Source: CAYVFC01 sp964450715
GTDB lineage: Bacteria; Myxococcota_A; Polyangia; Polyangiales; JAFGIB01
Length of the DNA stretch: 64,000 nucleotides
Assembly (NCBI GenBank): GCA_964450715.1
Contig: CAYVFC010000017.1
Location: forward strand, 21,518 to 85,517
Reading direction: 5' to 3'
A program made the translations under genes and the position numbers. Of the stretch, positions 51,929-60,630 are shown piece by piece. The first letter of the stretch is position 1, and the number at the start of each line of letters is the position of its first letter. The notes under the pieces were generated by a model, which was not told the DNA's origin, searched no databases, and worked only from the letters and a program-made list of their open reading frames with translations.

Positions 51929-53245
51929 ATGCCGTCAGACAAGAGCAAGTTCACCACCTCGCGCGGCTCTCGGTTCTTCAAGCTGGGTAGGCTATCGAGC
52001 GCGGTCGGTTCGAGTTACCTCGGCGAATCGATCAAAGGGGCATTTCTGGGTGCGGAGGCCAAGGCCAAGTCGCTGATGGCGACCAATACCAAGAACGCCT
52101 TGCGGGTGGCCGCCACCTTCGGCGAGCTCAAGGGCGCGGTGATGAAGGTTGGGCAGATGATGAGCCTGCAGGAGGACCTGCTGCCGCCGGAGATGCGGGA
52201 GATCCTGCGCGGCCTGCAGAACCAGGCGCCGCCCGTGCCCTTCGAGCAGATGCGGCCGCTTCTGGAGGCCGAGCTGGGAACCGCGGTCGAGTCGCACTTC
52301 GCCGAGATCTCCGACCAGGCCTACGCCTCGGCGTCCATCGGCCAGGTCCACTGGGCGAAGCTGAAGGACGGACGGGAAGTCGTCGTCAAGATCCAGTATC
52401 CGGACGTGGACCAGATGGTAGAGTCGGACCTCAAGAACCTGAGGATGTTCGTACGGTCCGCCTCCAGCCTGATGCCGGTCAAGGCGGACATCGACAAGTT
52501 CTTCCAGGAGGCCCGCTCCCGCCTGACCGAGGAGCTGGACTACCGGCTGGAGCTGCAGAACATGCTCGAGTTCCGCGAGCTGTTCAAGAACGACGACCGC
52601 TTCATCATCCCGGTGCCGCTGCAGGAGCTGTCCAGCAAGAGGGTGTTGACCTCGGTGTTCCAGCCCGGGATGAGCGGCGATCAGATCTGCGCCCCGGAAG
52701 TCCCGCAGAGCCGCCGGGATACCATCGGCACGGCGCTGCTCGACGCCGTGTTCAGGCAGTTCTTCGAATTCCACACGCTTCAGTCCGACCCCAACCTGGC
52801 CAACTTCGCCTTCACCGACGACGATCGCATCATCATGTACGACTTCGGCTGCGTAAAACGCTTTCCCTCCACCTTCGTGGAGGGGGTGCGGGTGCTGATG
52901 GCGGACGCCATGCAGGCCAAGTACGGCCGCCTGGAAAAGGACCTGGAGCAGCTCGGATACATCGATCACAGCACCCGTAAACTGCCGTTGGAAGTTTACA
53001 GGGCCTATGCAGATGTCGGCTTCCAGAAGTGGCGCCGGCCCGGGCTGTTCGACTTCGGCACCACCCGCATCCACCAGCAGGTCATCGAGCTGAACAAGCA
53101 GTACTGGACCAAGGCGCTGGACTATGACGCACCGGCGGACGCCATGTTTCTCGATCGCTGCGTGGGCGGGATGTACGGCAACCTGCGCAAGCTCAAGGCC
53201 AACGTCCCCATGCACGACCTGCTAAAAAAGTACCTGAAGGTTTGA
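51929..53245 (+). CDS. AarF/ABC1 (UbiB-like) kinase family protein
   Basis: The 438-residue protein has the ABC1/ADCK signature: the KxGQ motif in MKVGQMMSLQEDLLP, the ALA-type residues ASASIGQVHWAKL, VVVKIQYP lysine, the EELDYRLELQN segment, QSDPNLANFAF catalytic loop and the metal-binding YDFGCVKRF. Members act in quinone synthesis or lipid handling at the membrane and have ATPase activity. The GQ in the N-terminal extension and Ala-rich loop are intact, so it should belong to the atypical kinase class rather than act as a protein kinase. No other ubi or men genes are nearby. It is preceded by a 147-bp gap. Confidence 0.92.
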   Translation: MPSDKSKFTTSRGSRFFKLGRLSSAVGSSYLGESIKGAFLGAEAKAKSLMATNTKNALRVAATFGELKGAVMKVGQMMSLQEDLLPPEMREILRGLQNQAPPVPFEQMRPLLEAELGTAVESHFAEISDQAYASASIGQVHWAKLKDGREVVVKIQYPDVDQMVESDLKNLRMFVRSASSLMPVKADIDKFFQEARSRLTEELDYRLELQNMLEFRELFKNDDRFIIPVPLQELSSKRVLTSVFQPGMSGDQICAPEVPQSRRDTIGTALLDAVFRQFFEFHTLQSDPNLANFAFTDDDRIIMYDFGCVKRFPSTFVEGVRVLMADAMQAKYGRLEKDLEQLGYIDHSTRKLPLEVYRAYADVGFQKWRRPGLFDFGTTRIHQQVIELNKQYWTKALDYDAPADAMFLDRCVGGMYGNLRKLKANVPMHDLLKKYLKV

Positions 53246-53265
53246 ACCGCGCCCGTCCGGAGCAG

Positions 53266-53294
53266 GCGCCGTAGGGAAGGGGCTCGCCCCCCTC
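53266..53294. repeat. CGCCGTAGGG-type short palindrome
   Basis: This stretch between the convergent AarF and CAP genes has a small hairpin (53279-53283 pairs with 53286-53290) after CGCCGTAGGG. It resembles the repeats near 63871-63950 and may serve as a shared terminator. Confidence 0.35.
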
Positions 53295-53320
53295 GGGAAT
53301 GCTCCCGTCCGGGACGCGCT

Positions 53321-54010
53321 CTACTTGCCGTACATCAGGGTGAGGTAGCGCCTCCCCGCGGCATCCGGCGCCGACGCTCCGATACCCGCGTGCACGACGT
53401 CCGCGGCCATGGTGTCCGCACAGAAATCGGCATCGCCGCTGAGTACGAAATCCGCCGTCTCGGCGGGGCTGCCGATACCGAACATGAGCGTGGCGCCGAC
53501 GATCGCTCCTGTGTAGCCCTCGCGCGCCGGTAGCTCCAGGTAGAGGTTTCCTTCGGCGTCGTATTGATCGAGAGAATAGACCTCGGCCATGTAGCGACTA
53601 TGACAGCGCGCCGCGCGCCGCAGCGCCTCGTCGCTCTGCAAGGCGTCGGCGGCGGGCAAGGTCGGGCCCCCGCCGCAGGCAAATCCTCGCGCGCGGTGGC
53701 CATTGAGCTCCGCGAGCAGGTCGTCCTCGAAGGCGGCCTGATCCTCGGTCCACTCCTCGTCGCAGGCAGCCCCCGCGTCACGGCCGCCGCCATCCGACGC
53801 CGGTTGCAGGATATCGCTCGGCAGCGCCGTCTCGCATAACGGATCGGCTCCGTAGAGCTTGCAGATGGAAAGGGCGTCGGCCGCGGTCGGCTGTGCCTGC
53901 GGATCGGGTTGTCCCGGACCCATGACCGAATCGACGCGCGCGAGCGCCGAGCCCAGCCCCATGGCCAGCCCCAGCAGCTTGACCATGTCACCGCTCTGCA
54001 GCGGCTGCAC
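53321..54010 (-). CDS. CAP/SCP-domain exported protein
   Basis: The 229-residue protein holds a CAP domain at ~95-229: LLAELNGHRARGFACGGG, LPAADALQSDEALRRAARCH, SRYMAEVYSLDQ, and the final GRRYLTLMYGK. This is the short CAP form found in many bacteria, with the conserved His and Tyr-Met positions. Before it lies a Cys/Pro-rich region with C-x10-C spacing (ICKLYGADPLCE). The first residues are only weakly hydrophobic (MVKLLGLAMGLGSALA from ATG 53986), so export by a signal peptide is uncertain. Start GTG 54010 follows an in-frame stop, so no longer form is possible. It probably acts outside the cytoplasm; the role is unknown. Confidence 0.7.
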   Translation of the reverse strand: MQPLQSGDMVKLLGLAMGLGSALARVDSVMGPGQPDPQAQPTAADALSICKLYGADPLCETALPSDILQPASDGGGRDAGAACDEEWTEDQAAFEDDLLAELNGHRARGFACGGGPTLPAADALQSDEALRRAARCHSRYMAEVYSLDQYDAEGNLYLELPAREGYTGAIVGATLMFGIGSPAETADFVLSGDADFCADTMAADVVHAGIGASAPDAAGRRYLTLMYGK

Positions 54011-54350
54011 CGGAGAGAGATCGACCCGATTCTGACTCGAGTTCTACCCAGGCCGCCTTTCCGGACAGCAGCGCGACGCCGGCCGGGCGCAAGCAGTCCG
54101 GGCCCGGCCGTCGGGGGCGGCATGGGCCCGAGCCCGGCCCGGGCCAGGCTCTTGCGGATCTCGGCATCGCGGACCAGGAAAGGACGGATCGAACAATCGG
54201 CCGCCCAGCGTTATTTCAATCGCGTTCTTTTTTCGGTTTTTCGGTCCGCCCCTTTCTCTTCACTCTTTCGACGAAACGGTCATAATCGGGGTGGATCGAA
54301 CCCCCGGGGAGGTCGTGCGGTGAAGCACGCGCTCGAAAGGTAAGGCAGGC
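54011..54350. other. Divergent intergenic region
   Basis: It lies between the CAP gene (minus) and the GT2 gene (plus). It is G+C rich in the left part and T-rich near 54225-54270 (TTCTTTTTTCGGTTTTTCGG). No gene, RNA gene or clear promoter is seen; the T-rich patch could belong to the leader of either gene. Confidence 0.4.
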
Positions 54351-55391
54351 ATGGATGAGCTCGAACGACGCGGCCTGTCCCTGGTCGTCCCGGTCTACAA
54401 CGAGGAGGGATCGCTGCGGACCCTTCATGGCGAGATCGCGCGGACCTGCGAGGCCAGCGGCCGCCCCTTCGAGCTCCTCTTCGTCGACGACGGCAGCAGC
54501 GACGGCTCGGCGGCCGTGCTGGACGAGCTGGCCGACAGCGATCCGCGGATCATCGTCATCCGCCTGCGGCGCAACTTCGGCAAGTCCGCTGCCCTGGCCG
54601 CCGGCTTCCAGCGGGTGCGCGGCCGCACCGTGTTGACCCTGGACGCCGATCTGCAGGACGACCCCAAGATGATCCCCGAGATGCTCGCGCGCATCGACGC
54701 GGGCGCCGACCTGGTCTCGGGCTGGAAGAAGAAACGGCACGACCCGCTGGGCAAGAGGCTGCCCTCGCTCTTCTTCAACGCCGTTATAAGGCAGCTGACC
54801 GGCATACCGCTTCACGATTTCAACAGCGGCTTCAAGGCTTACGACATCGAGTGCATCCGCGAGCTGAACGTCTACGGACGCCAGCACCGCTTCCTGCCCG
54901 TGCTGGCCCGGGAGCGGGGCTTCAAGATCGAAGAGCTGGTAGTCGAGCACCGGCCGCGAGCGCACGGCAAGAGCAAATTCGGGCTCGAGCGCTTCTTCGA
55001 GGGCTTCCTCGACGTGTTCACCGTGCTGTTGCTCACCCGCTACCGCACCCGCCCCCTGCACTTCTTCGTGATACCCGGCCTCACCCTGGCCGCCATCGGC
55101 CTCAGCGCCCTCATCTACTTGACCGTGCTCTGGTTCATGAAGGAGCCCATCGGCACCCGCCCGCTTCTCATCCTCGGTGTGCTGTGCACCATCGGCGCCA
55201 TCCAGTTCTTCGCCATCGGCCTGGTGGCCGAGCTGCTGGTGCGTACCACCATCAGCCCCAGGGAGATCTTCTCCATACGCGAGATCAAGGGAGCATCCGC
55301 ACAGCCCTCGCAACCGCAGCAAACACCATCACCACCAGCAGACGGGCAGCCGCCTCGCAGTAGCCCGGCGGTTTCCCGCGCGCCCGCCTAG
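54351..55391 (+). CDS. GT2 glycosyltransferase, polyprenyl-phosphate type
   Basis: The 346-residue protein has an N-terminal GT2 domain (SLVVPVYNEEGSLRTLH, VDDGSSDGSA, RNFGKSAALAAGF, and LDADLQDDP for the DXD site) and two C-terminal transmembrane helices (~235-260 and ~270-295). This is the ArnC/DPMS-like plan: the enzyme moves a sugar from a nucleotide to undecaprenyl or similar phosphate and then helps flip it. The Pro/Ser-rich tail is unusual. It lies 7 bp before a class I methyltransferase gene; the same pair is fused at 46045. Facing it (convergent) is a radical SAM plus membrane protein pair, so it is probably the third set of such a pathway. Confidence 0.9.
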   Translation: MDELERRGLSLVVPVYNEEGSLRTLHGEIARTCEASGRPFELLFVDDGSSDGSAAVLDELADSDPRIIVIRLRRNFGKSAALAAGFQRVRGRTVLTLDADLQDDPKMIPEMLARIDAGADLVSGWKKKRHDPLGKRLPSLFFNAVIRQLTGIPLHDFNSGFKAYDIECIRELNVYGRQHRFLPVLARERGFKIEELVVEHRPRAHGKSKFGLERFFEGFLDVFTVLLLTRYRTRPLHFFVIPGLTLAAIGLSALIYLTVLWFMKEPIGTRPLLILGVLCTIGAIQFFAIGLVAELLVRTTISPREIFSIREIKGASAQPSQPQQTPSPPADGQPPRSSPAVSRAPA

Positions 55392-55398
55392 ATCCTAC

Positions 55399-56046
55399 AT
55401 GCAACCGGACAATCCGACCCCTTCCGATCCCTCCCGCCCTCCTGCCGACCCTTCCTCGAGCTACCACGCCCGCAAGTACGGCACGGGAAACCCTCTCGTC
55501 CGCCTGCTCATCCGAAGATTCCTGGACCACGTGCTCGCCGAGGTCGCCGCGATCCGGCCCCGGCGCATCGTCGAGATCGGCTGCGGCGAGGGCCAGATCG
55601 CGGGCGAGCTCGACAGCCTCGGCCTCGAGATTGAGTACGCGGGCTATGACCTCGACGCGGAAGCCGTCGAGGTCGCCGCCCGCAGGTACCCCGACAAGCG
55701 CTTTCGCGAAGCCGACCTCTTCCGGCTTCCCCAGGACGAGACCGGCGCCGACCTGGTGCTCTGCCTGGAAGTGCTCGAGCACCTGACAGAGCCCGCCGAG
55801 GCCGTCAGAACCATCGCCCGCCTGGCCGGCCGCGCCGCTATCTTCTCCGTGCCCTTCGAGCCCTTCTTCCAGCTCGGCAGCCTCTTGAGGGGCAACTACC
55901 TCTCGACCTGGGGCAACCACCCGGGCCACATCCAGCACTTCCGCCCCGCCCGGTTTCGGCAGACCGTGGCCGTCGCTTTCGGCGAGGTCCGCGTGCGCAC
56001 CGCCTTGCCCTGGCTGATCGCCCTGGCCCGCGAACCCTTCCCCTGA
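55399..56046 (+). CDS. Class I SAM-dependent methyltransferase
   Basis: The 215-residue protein has SAM motif I in IVEIGCGEGQIAGEL, acidic motif II (YAGYDLDAEAVEVAARR) and ADLVLCLEVLEHLTEP. After a Pro/Ser-rich start its core begins with the pattern SSYHARKYGTGNPLVRLLI. It is smaller than the zinc-ribbon methyltransferases at 36158 and 46045 and has no zinc ribbon. It starts 8 bases after the GT2 stop, in a different frame. Together with that gene it mirrors the GT2-methyltransferase fusion of the second operon. It may methylate a lipid-linked sugar. Confidence 0.85.
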   Translation: MQPDNPTPSDPSRPPADPSSSYHARKYGTGNPLVRLLIRRFLDHVLAEVAAIRPRRIVEIGCGEGQIAGELDSLGLEIEYAGYDLDAEAVEVAARRYPDKRFREADLFRLPQDETGADLVLCLEVLEHLTEPAEAVRTIARLAGRAAIFSVPFEPFFQLGSLLRGNYLSTWGNHPGHIQHFRPARFRQTVAVAFGEVRVRTALPWLIALAREPFP

Positions 56047-56090
56047 GATATCACGTCGTCTCAATACCAACTCATCTGAATCCGTGGATT

Positions 56091-57611
56091 TCAACGTACG
56101 CGATAGAGAAAGACCTTTTTGTTCTTCGGGGTCAGATTCTCGCCGGCTTTCCGGCGTTTTTTCGCCGTCACCAGAAAACGAGCACGGCCGTACCTTTGAA
56201 TCGGCTGTTTAGGCAGAAAAAAACCGAGCGCGTACGGAACTCCCCGTATGATCTTCTTGTAGCTAGGTTTGACTTTGATGGCAATTCCGGGTGCGAGTTG
56301 GGCCTCTATGCGCCGCAGATCCTCCGTATATACAACGCTTTTTGCTTCATGCGCCTGAAGGTCGCTGTTGCGCTGATGGGTACTGAATACCAGACATGCA
56401 CAGGCCAGCAGGGCGGGCACTATCTGCACGCGCGCCGGAAAGAAGCTCAGCAAAGCGGTAAAAAACACCAGTCCGAGGCTCAGCAGGAACATGACAGTAA
56501 AGTCATGAAACGCGGTCAGACCTCGCATAGGAAACACCCAGGCCAGGCCTGCAAACGACAGCAAGATAAACGGCGCTCGCAGCTCGGGCTTGCGCGAGGC
56601 GACGAACAAAGCGATCGCGAGCGCTACCGCGCCTATACAGAAGTAAACGTGCGGTTTCCGATCGAGCACGATGTTCTTCGCGGAATAGGGGTGTAGGTTG
56701 TACCAAAAGCGCTCGGCCTGTAACGCGCTGAACTCGCTCCAAGCCAGCCGTTTTGCCCTATCCTCGTTGAATTTGTCGTCGAGCGTCAGACGACGAGCAG
56801 CGCTCTGAACGATGCCGACCTCGGCTATGGTCGTGTTATTCTTCTCGGCCTCTATCCAGACGTTGTAACCGAGACAACAGCTAGCTGCCGCGATGGCAAG
56901 CAAACAAGCTCGCGTCTGTACGCCCCATGCAATGTGCTTGACGGCGCGACGCCAATCCACGCGCACGGCGCGTATGGCTTCGACGAACCACCACACTCCA
57001 AGTACCGCGAACGACGCGTAACCTCGGCCCGCCATCACGGCGAGTAAAGCGGCAACGTAGACGAGCCGATCTCTCCTCACGCGGTACCAGCGCGTTATCG
57101 CCCACAACAAGCACATGAAGCCGAGTAGAGCGGCTTGGTCGAAGTGTACCATATCGCGGTAGGCGACCATCAGCTTTCCGGACGCCGAGAGTGCGGCAGC
57201 CGCGACCGCTATTCCCGTTGGTATCTGCAGCTCTATCAGAATCGCCACGCAGGCGAGTAACGTTAGCCCGTGGATCACATTCATCACCTGGCGCGCGATA
57301 TATATCTGAGAACCACGCGAAAGGCGGAACGAATTCAGCACAACATGCATGCCAACGGCGAAGAAAACCGGATAGCGATCGAAGTAGTAGTATGAGCGGC
57401 TTCCATCGCGCTCGACGAAATCGAGCGTGTATCCCACGAAGCCGTTTTCGAGCGTGGCCTTCTCGATAATTGCCAGCACATGAGCGCTGCACCATCCCCG
57501 GTGACCTCGTTGGAAGCCCTTGTCTGGCGTCTGATCGACCAATATGAATACGATCGCCAGCACAAGTGTGACGATTGCCGCAAGCTGCTGATCTTTTAAA
57601 CCGGAGGACAC
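56091..57611 (-). CDS. Polytopic membrane protein, GT-C-like, low G+C
   Basis: A GTG at 57611 begins a 506-residue membrane protein with ~10 helices. The first loop has an acidic stretch after TM1 (DQTPDKGFQRGHRG) and a later RYPVFFAVGMHVVLN motif, as in ArnT- or PMT-like GT-C enzymes. The end is a soluble, Lys/Arg-rich domain. The base composition is clearly lower in G+C than its neighbours: one counted line (56221-56280) has 29 of 60 G+C, against 44 of 60 in a nearby methyltransferase line. This suggests acquisition from another organism. It lies 59 bp downstream of the radical SAM gene on the same strand. Confidence 0.65.
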   Translation of the reverse strand: MSSGLKDQQLAAIVTLVLAIVFILVDQTPDKGFQRGHRGWCSAHVLAIIEKATLENGFVGYTLDFVERDGSRSYYYFDRYPVFFAVGMHVVLNSFRLSRGSQIYIARQVMNVIHGLTLLACVAILIELQIPTGIAVAAAALSASGKLMVAYRDMVHFDQAALLGFMCLLWAITRWYRVRRDRLVYVAALLAVMAGRGYASFAVLGVWWFVEAIRAVRVDWRRAVKHIAWGVQTRACLLAIAAASCCLGYNVWIEAEKNNTTIAEVGIVQSAARRLTLDDKFNEDRAKRLAWSEFSALQAERFWYNLHPYSAKNIVLDRKPHVYFCIGAVALAIALFVASRKPELRAPFILLSFAGLAWVFPMRGLTAFHDFTVMFLLSLGLVFFTALLSFFPARVQIVPALLACACLVFSTHQRNSDLQAHEAKSVVYTEDLRRIEAQLAPGIAIKVKPSYKKIIRGVPYALGFFLPKQPIQRYGRARFLVTAKKRRKAGENLTPKNKKVFLYRVR

Positions 57612-57670
57612 TTCTCACCATGCCACGCTGTGTAATAGGATGTGAGCAATACGGTTTCTACCGCCTAGCC

Positions 57671-59188
57671 CTACCCCAGCGTACGCAGGTTGCGACGAGC
57701 GATGCGGTTGATCATGGATAAAGTGTAACCGGGGCGCTTGAGCAGCAGCTCCACCAGCAGCCGGCGCAGGAAGGTTCCGGGCTTGCGTCGGATGGAGCGC
57801 AGGGTGTGGATGACGAAGCCCCGCGCGGCCAGCTTCTCCAACTCGCGACCGGAGGGGGTGACGCTGTCGCGGTAGGCGCTGCGCGAGTACCAGAGGTTCT
57901 CGAAATCGAAGTCGTCCTGCAACATTCCCCGGCTCGCGGCCATCTCGTGCAGCTCGGTGCCGGGGAGCGGATTGGCCACGAAGAACTGGGCGATGTCGGT
58001 CCCCATGCGGTCGGCGAAGCGAAAGGTCTGGTCGATCTGCTGGCGGCTTTCGCCCGGAAAGCCGATAATGAAGAAGGCATCGGTCCGGATGCCGCGTTTA
58101 TGGATATATTGAGTAATGCGCGCCGCGTGGTCGAGGTTGGTGGGCTTCTTGACGATATTCCGCAGCACCTCCTGCGACCCGCTCTCGAAGGCCAGGGTCA
58201 TCTGGTAGCAGCCCGCCTCGTACATCAGGTCAACCAGCGGCTCGTCCAGCGTCCAGAGCGCCACGCCGTTGGGAAAGTTGAAGCGGATCTTGTATCCCCT
58301 ATCGATGATGCCCCGAAAGATGGCCTCGGCCCGCTTGCGCTTGGCCGTCATGTTGTCATCCTCGAACTGGATCTCGTCGATCCCCCAGCGCTCCACCAGC
58401 TCGCCGATCTCGCTAAGCACGTTCTCGGCCGAGCGGAACCGGTAGCGGTTTCCCCAGAAGCGGCTGGATGAGCAGTAGATGCAGCGAGCCGGACAGCCGC
58501 GAGAGGTGATGAGCGGCGCGAAGCTCTGGCCGGATATGGAGAGGCTGTGGGGGATGCCGCGCTGCTGGTAGACGTCCATGGGCAAGAGGTCGCGCGCCGG
58601 AAAGGGGATGCTGTCCAGGTCCTCGATCCACTTGGTCTTGGGGTTGACGACGATCCGATTTCCGTCTCGGAAGGCGAGCCCATCGACCCCGGCCAGCTCC
58701 GCTCCGCCATTGACGGCGTCGATCAGGTCGAGCAGCACGCTCTCGCCCTCGCCCTGCGCGATGAAGTCGAGCGCGCCCTCCCCCAGGCAGCGCTCGGGCA
58801 TGAAGGAGGGGTAGGTGCCTCCGGTCATGGTGAGGATGCCGGGATCGATCCGCTTCACCTCGCGGCAGATCTGCCGAATCACCGGGAAGACGGAGCTGAA
58901 CAGGCAGGTGATGCCCACCAGATCGGGCCGAAAACGCTCGATCCGCCGCCGGATCTCGGCAAGCGGTGCGCCATACCAGGCGAAGTCCCCGTCCATGGGA
59001 TGCGTATGCTCGCTCTCGGCCACCGCATCCATGATCTGCACCTCGACCCGGTCGCGAATGGCCGCCGCCAGGTAGCCAACCCCCAGGGGGCAGGAGGCGA
59101 TCTGCGCCGTCTCGCTCGGCAACCGCACCGGAGGGAAGAGCAGAAATACCCGCTCGATCTTGCGTCTGTTGCTGGCGCTGGCGCTCAC
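57671..59188 (-). CDS. B12-binding radical SAM protein
   Basis: The GTG at 59188 follows a good AGGAGAAGG site; a longer frame to 59293 would be unusual. The 505-residue protein has an N-terminal B12-binding Rossmann region (FLLFPPVRLPSETAQIASCP and GTYPSFMPERCLGEGALDF), then a radical SAM barrel with GCPARCIYCSSSRFWG (Cys232, Cys236, Cys239), a QFEDDNMTAKRKRAEAIF segment, AFESGSQEVLRNIV and IIGFPGESRQQ. All three cluster Cys are present. It is the third such enzyme in the window. It lies upstream of a membrane protein on the same strand, and converges with the GT2/methyltransferase pair. A methyl-transfer or ring-forming reaction is a guess. Confidence 0.88.
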   Translation of the reverse strand: MSASASNRRKIERVFLLFPPVRLPSETAQIASCPLGVGYLAAAIRDRVEVQIMDAVAESEHTHPMDGDFAWYGAPLAEIRRRIERFRPDLVGITCLFSSVFPVIRQICREVKRIDPGILTMTGGTYPSFMPERCLGEGALDFIAQGEGESVLLDLIDAVNGGAELAGVDGLAFRDGNRIVVNPKTKWIEDLDSIPFPARDLLPMDVYQQRGIPHSLSISGQSFAPLITSRGCPARCIYCSSSRFWGNRYRFRSAENVLSEIGELVERWGIDEIQFEDDNMTAKRKRAEAIFRGIIDRGYKIRFNFPNGVALWTLDEPLVDLMYEAGCYQMTLAFESGSQEVLRNIVKKPTNLDHAARITQYIHKRGIRTDAFFIIGFPGESRQQIDQTFRFADRMGTDIAQFFVANPLPGTELHEMAASRGMLQDDFDFENLWYSRSAYRDSVTPSGRELEKLAARGFVIHTLRSIRRKPGTFLRRLLVELLLKRPGYTLSMINRIARRNLRTLG

Positions 59189-59610
59189 CGTACTCGCCTT
59201 CTCCTGCGGCTCGCCCGCGGTCGTGGCCGTCGAGCCCAACCTCTCCGCTTTTCGGGGACGAAAAGAGATACCCCGTTTTGCCCTACCCGCCAACCCGGCG
59301 GAGGGAAGAGGTCGCCTTGCGAAATTCCGGCATCGAAAGTAGGTGTAACGGTGCGATACCTACCCTCTGGCCGGCCGAACGGCCGACCAGCGAAAAGACC
59401 ACTGGCAACTCGGACCGGCATCGAAATGAAGCTCGTCGAAAACCTCCACGCCTATGTCTGGCCCGGGCGGGACAACAACTGCAACATCTACCTTGCGGCC
59501 CAACCTGGGCGATTCCCGGGGGCTGCTGGCCCGGCTGGAGTAGTTGCGGCGGATTCGCGGCCAGCTGCTGGCCTCGTTGCTGGACGGATTCCTGGGACGG
59601 TGAGCCTGTC
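59189..59610. other. Divergent gap with a gene remnant
   Basis: This region between the radical SAM gene and the FkbM-type gene contains the remnant described at 59426-59600 and otherwise no intact gene. The direction change implies promoters for both neighbours, but I could not identify them. Confidence 0.4.
59426..59600 (+). pseudogene. Truncated MBL-fold hydrolase remnant
   Basis: The ATG at 59426 begins a segment (MKLVENLHAYVWPG then DNNCNIYLA) that matches the N-terminus of metallo-beta-lactamase-fold hydrolases, but the match stops after ~25 residues. In a different frame the next ~30 residues (GDSRGLLARLE stop, then LRRIRGQLLASLLDGFLGR) look like the end of a protein, interrupted by TAG. 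So the start and end of a gene remain with the middle deleted and the frame lost. It lies directly before the FkbM-type gene. Confidence 0.55.
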
Positions 59611-60630
59611 GTGACCCGGCCGAACCAGAGCGGAAAGCTCCCGCCGGAGCCAGCGACACGGCGCGCACGGCCGGCCGCCCCCGCCACCCCGGGGCGGAAC
59701 CGGGTCCTGGTGGCGCTCGGCGTCTGGCTGCTGGCCTGCCTGCACGGCTGCCCGCGGCGGAAGACCGACGACAGTTCCTCGAAGCGAACCAGCGCCGCCG
59801 ACAAGGCGCTCCCCGAAGCGGTACGCGCGGAAAAGGCGCTAGAGCCGCGACTGCTGCGCGATACCGATGAGCTGGATAGATATATAGAAGCGTTCCCGCG
59901 CCAGCTGTACCGCGTGGTCGAGGTGAAGATGGTGGGCAGCTTCTACCTCGACGACAATCCCGCACTGGTCAAGCGCCATCTCGCGCTGGGATTGCCCTGG
60001 GAGCCGCACGTATTGGTACTGTTCGCGCGCCACGCCAGGCCCGGGTCGACGGCGATCGACGTCGGCGCCCATATCGGCAGCTTGACGGTGCCCCTGGGCC
60101 GGGCGGTGGGACCGGAGGGAAAGGTATTCGCCTTCGAGCCGGTGAAGAAGGTCTACCGCGAGCTAGTGCACAACCTGCGGCTCAACGGCGCGAAGAACGT
60201 GAAACCGCTCCGCTTCGCCGTCGGTGCGCGCAACCAGGTGATCGAGATGGAGCCGATGGCGTCCCTCGACGGACGCACCGGCGTGGGCGAGGGGGGCGAC
60301 AAGGTCGAGCTGCGTACCCTGGACAGCTTCGAATTCAAGGACGTATCGCTGATCAAGATCGACGTCGAGGGCTTCGAGACCGAGGTGCTCAAGGGCGCGG
60401 AGCGCACCATCCGCACCTGGCACCCCGCGATCATCCTGGAGATCATGCACGCTCACCTCTACAATGAGCTCGCGCCAGCGGAGCGGGCGCGGGTCGATGA
60501 GACGAGAAAGCTGCTCGAGCTATACGGCTACGTTATCAGCCAGATCCAGAGGGACATGCACGACTACCTGGCCCTCTACGCGGGCAAGCAAGCACAAGCA
60601 GAGAAGAAGAAAGGGGGGAAAGATGAATAG
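59611..60630 (+). CDS. FkbM-type methyltransferase with lipoprotein-like N-terminus
   Basis: GTG 59611 starts a 339-residue protein with a hydrophobic segment ending in a CLHGC lipobox-like motif at ~40-51, then a charged spacer and a FkbM-type methyltransferase domain from ~120 (STAIDVGAHIGSLTVPLG, KVFAFEPVKKVY, and LIKIDVEGFETEVLKGA). FkbM enzymes methylate sugars or other hydroxyls in the cytoplasm with SAM. If the signal is real, the domain would lie outside the inner membrane where SAM is absent, so either it is a membrane anchor facing the cytoplasm or the domain has a new role. It overlaps the thioredoxin-like gene by 8 bp. Confidence 0.8.
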   Translation: MTRPNQSGKLPPEPATRRARPAAPATPGRNRVLVALGVWLLACLHGCPRRKTDDSSSKRTSAADKALPEAVRAEKALEPRLLRDTDELDRYIEAFPRQLYRVVEVKMVGSFYLDDNPALVKRHLALGLPWEPHVLVLFARHARPGSTAIDVGAHIGSLTVPLGRAVGPEGKVFAFEPVKKVYRELVHNLRLNGAKNVKPLRFAVGARNQVIEMEPMASLDGRTGVGEGGDKVELRTLDSFEFKDVSLIKIDVEGFETEVLKGAERTIRTWHPAIILEIMHAHLYNELAPAERARVDETRKLLELYGYVISQIQRDMHDYLALYAGKQAQAEKKKGGKDE

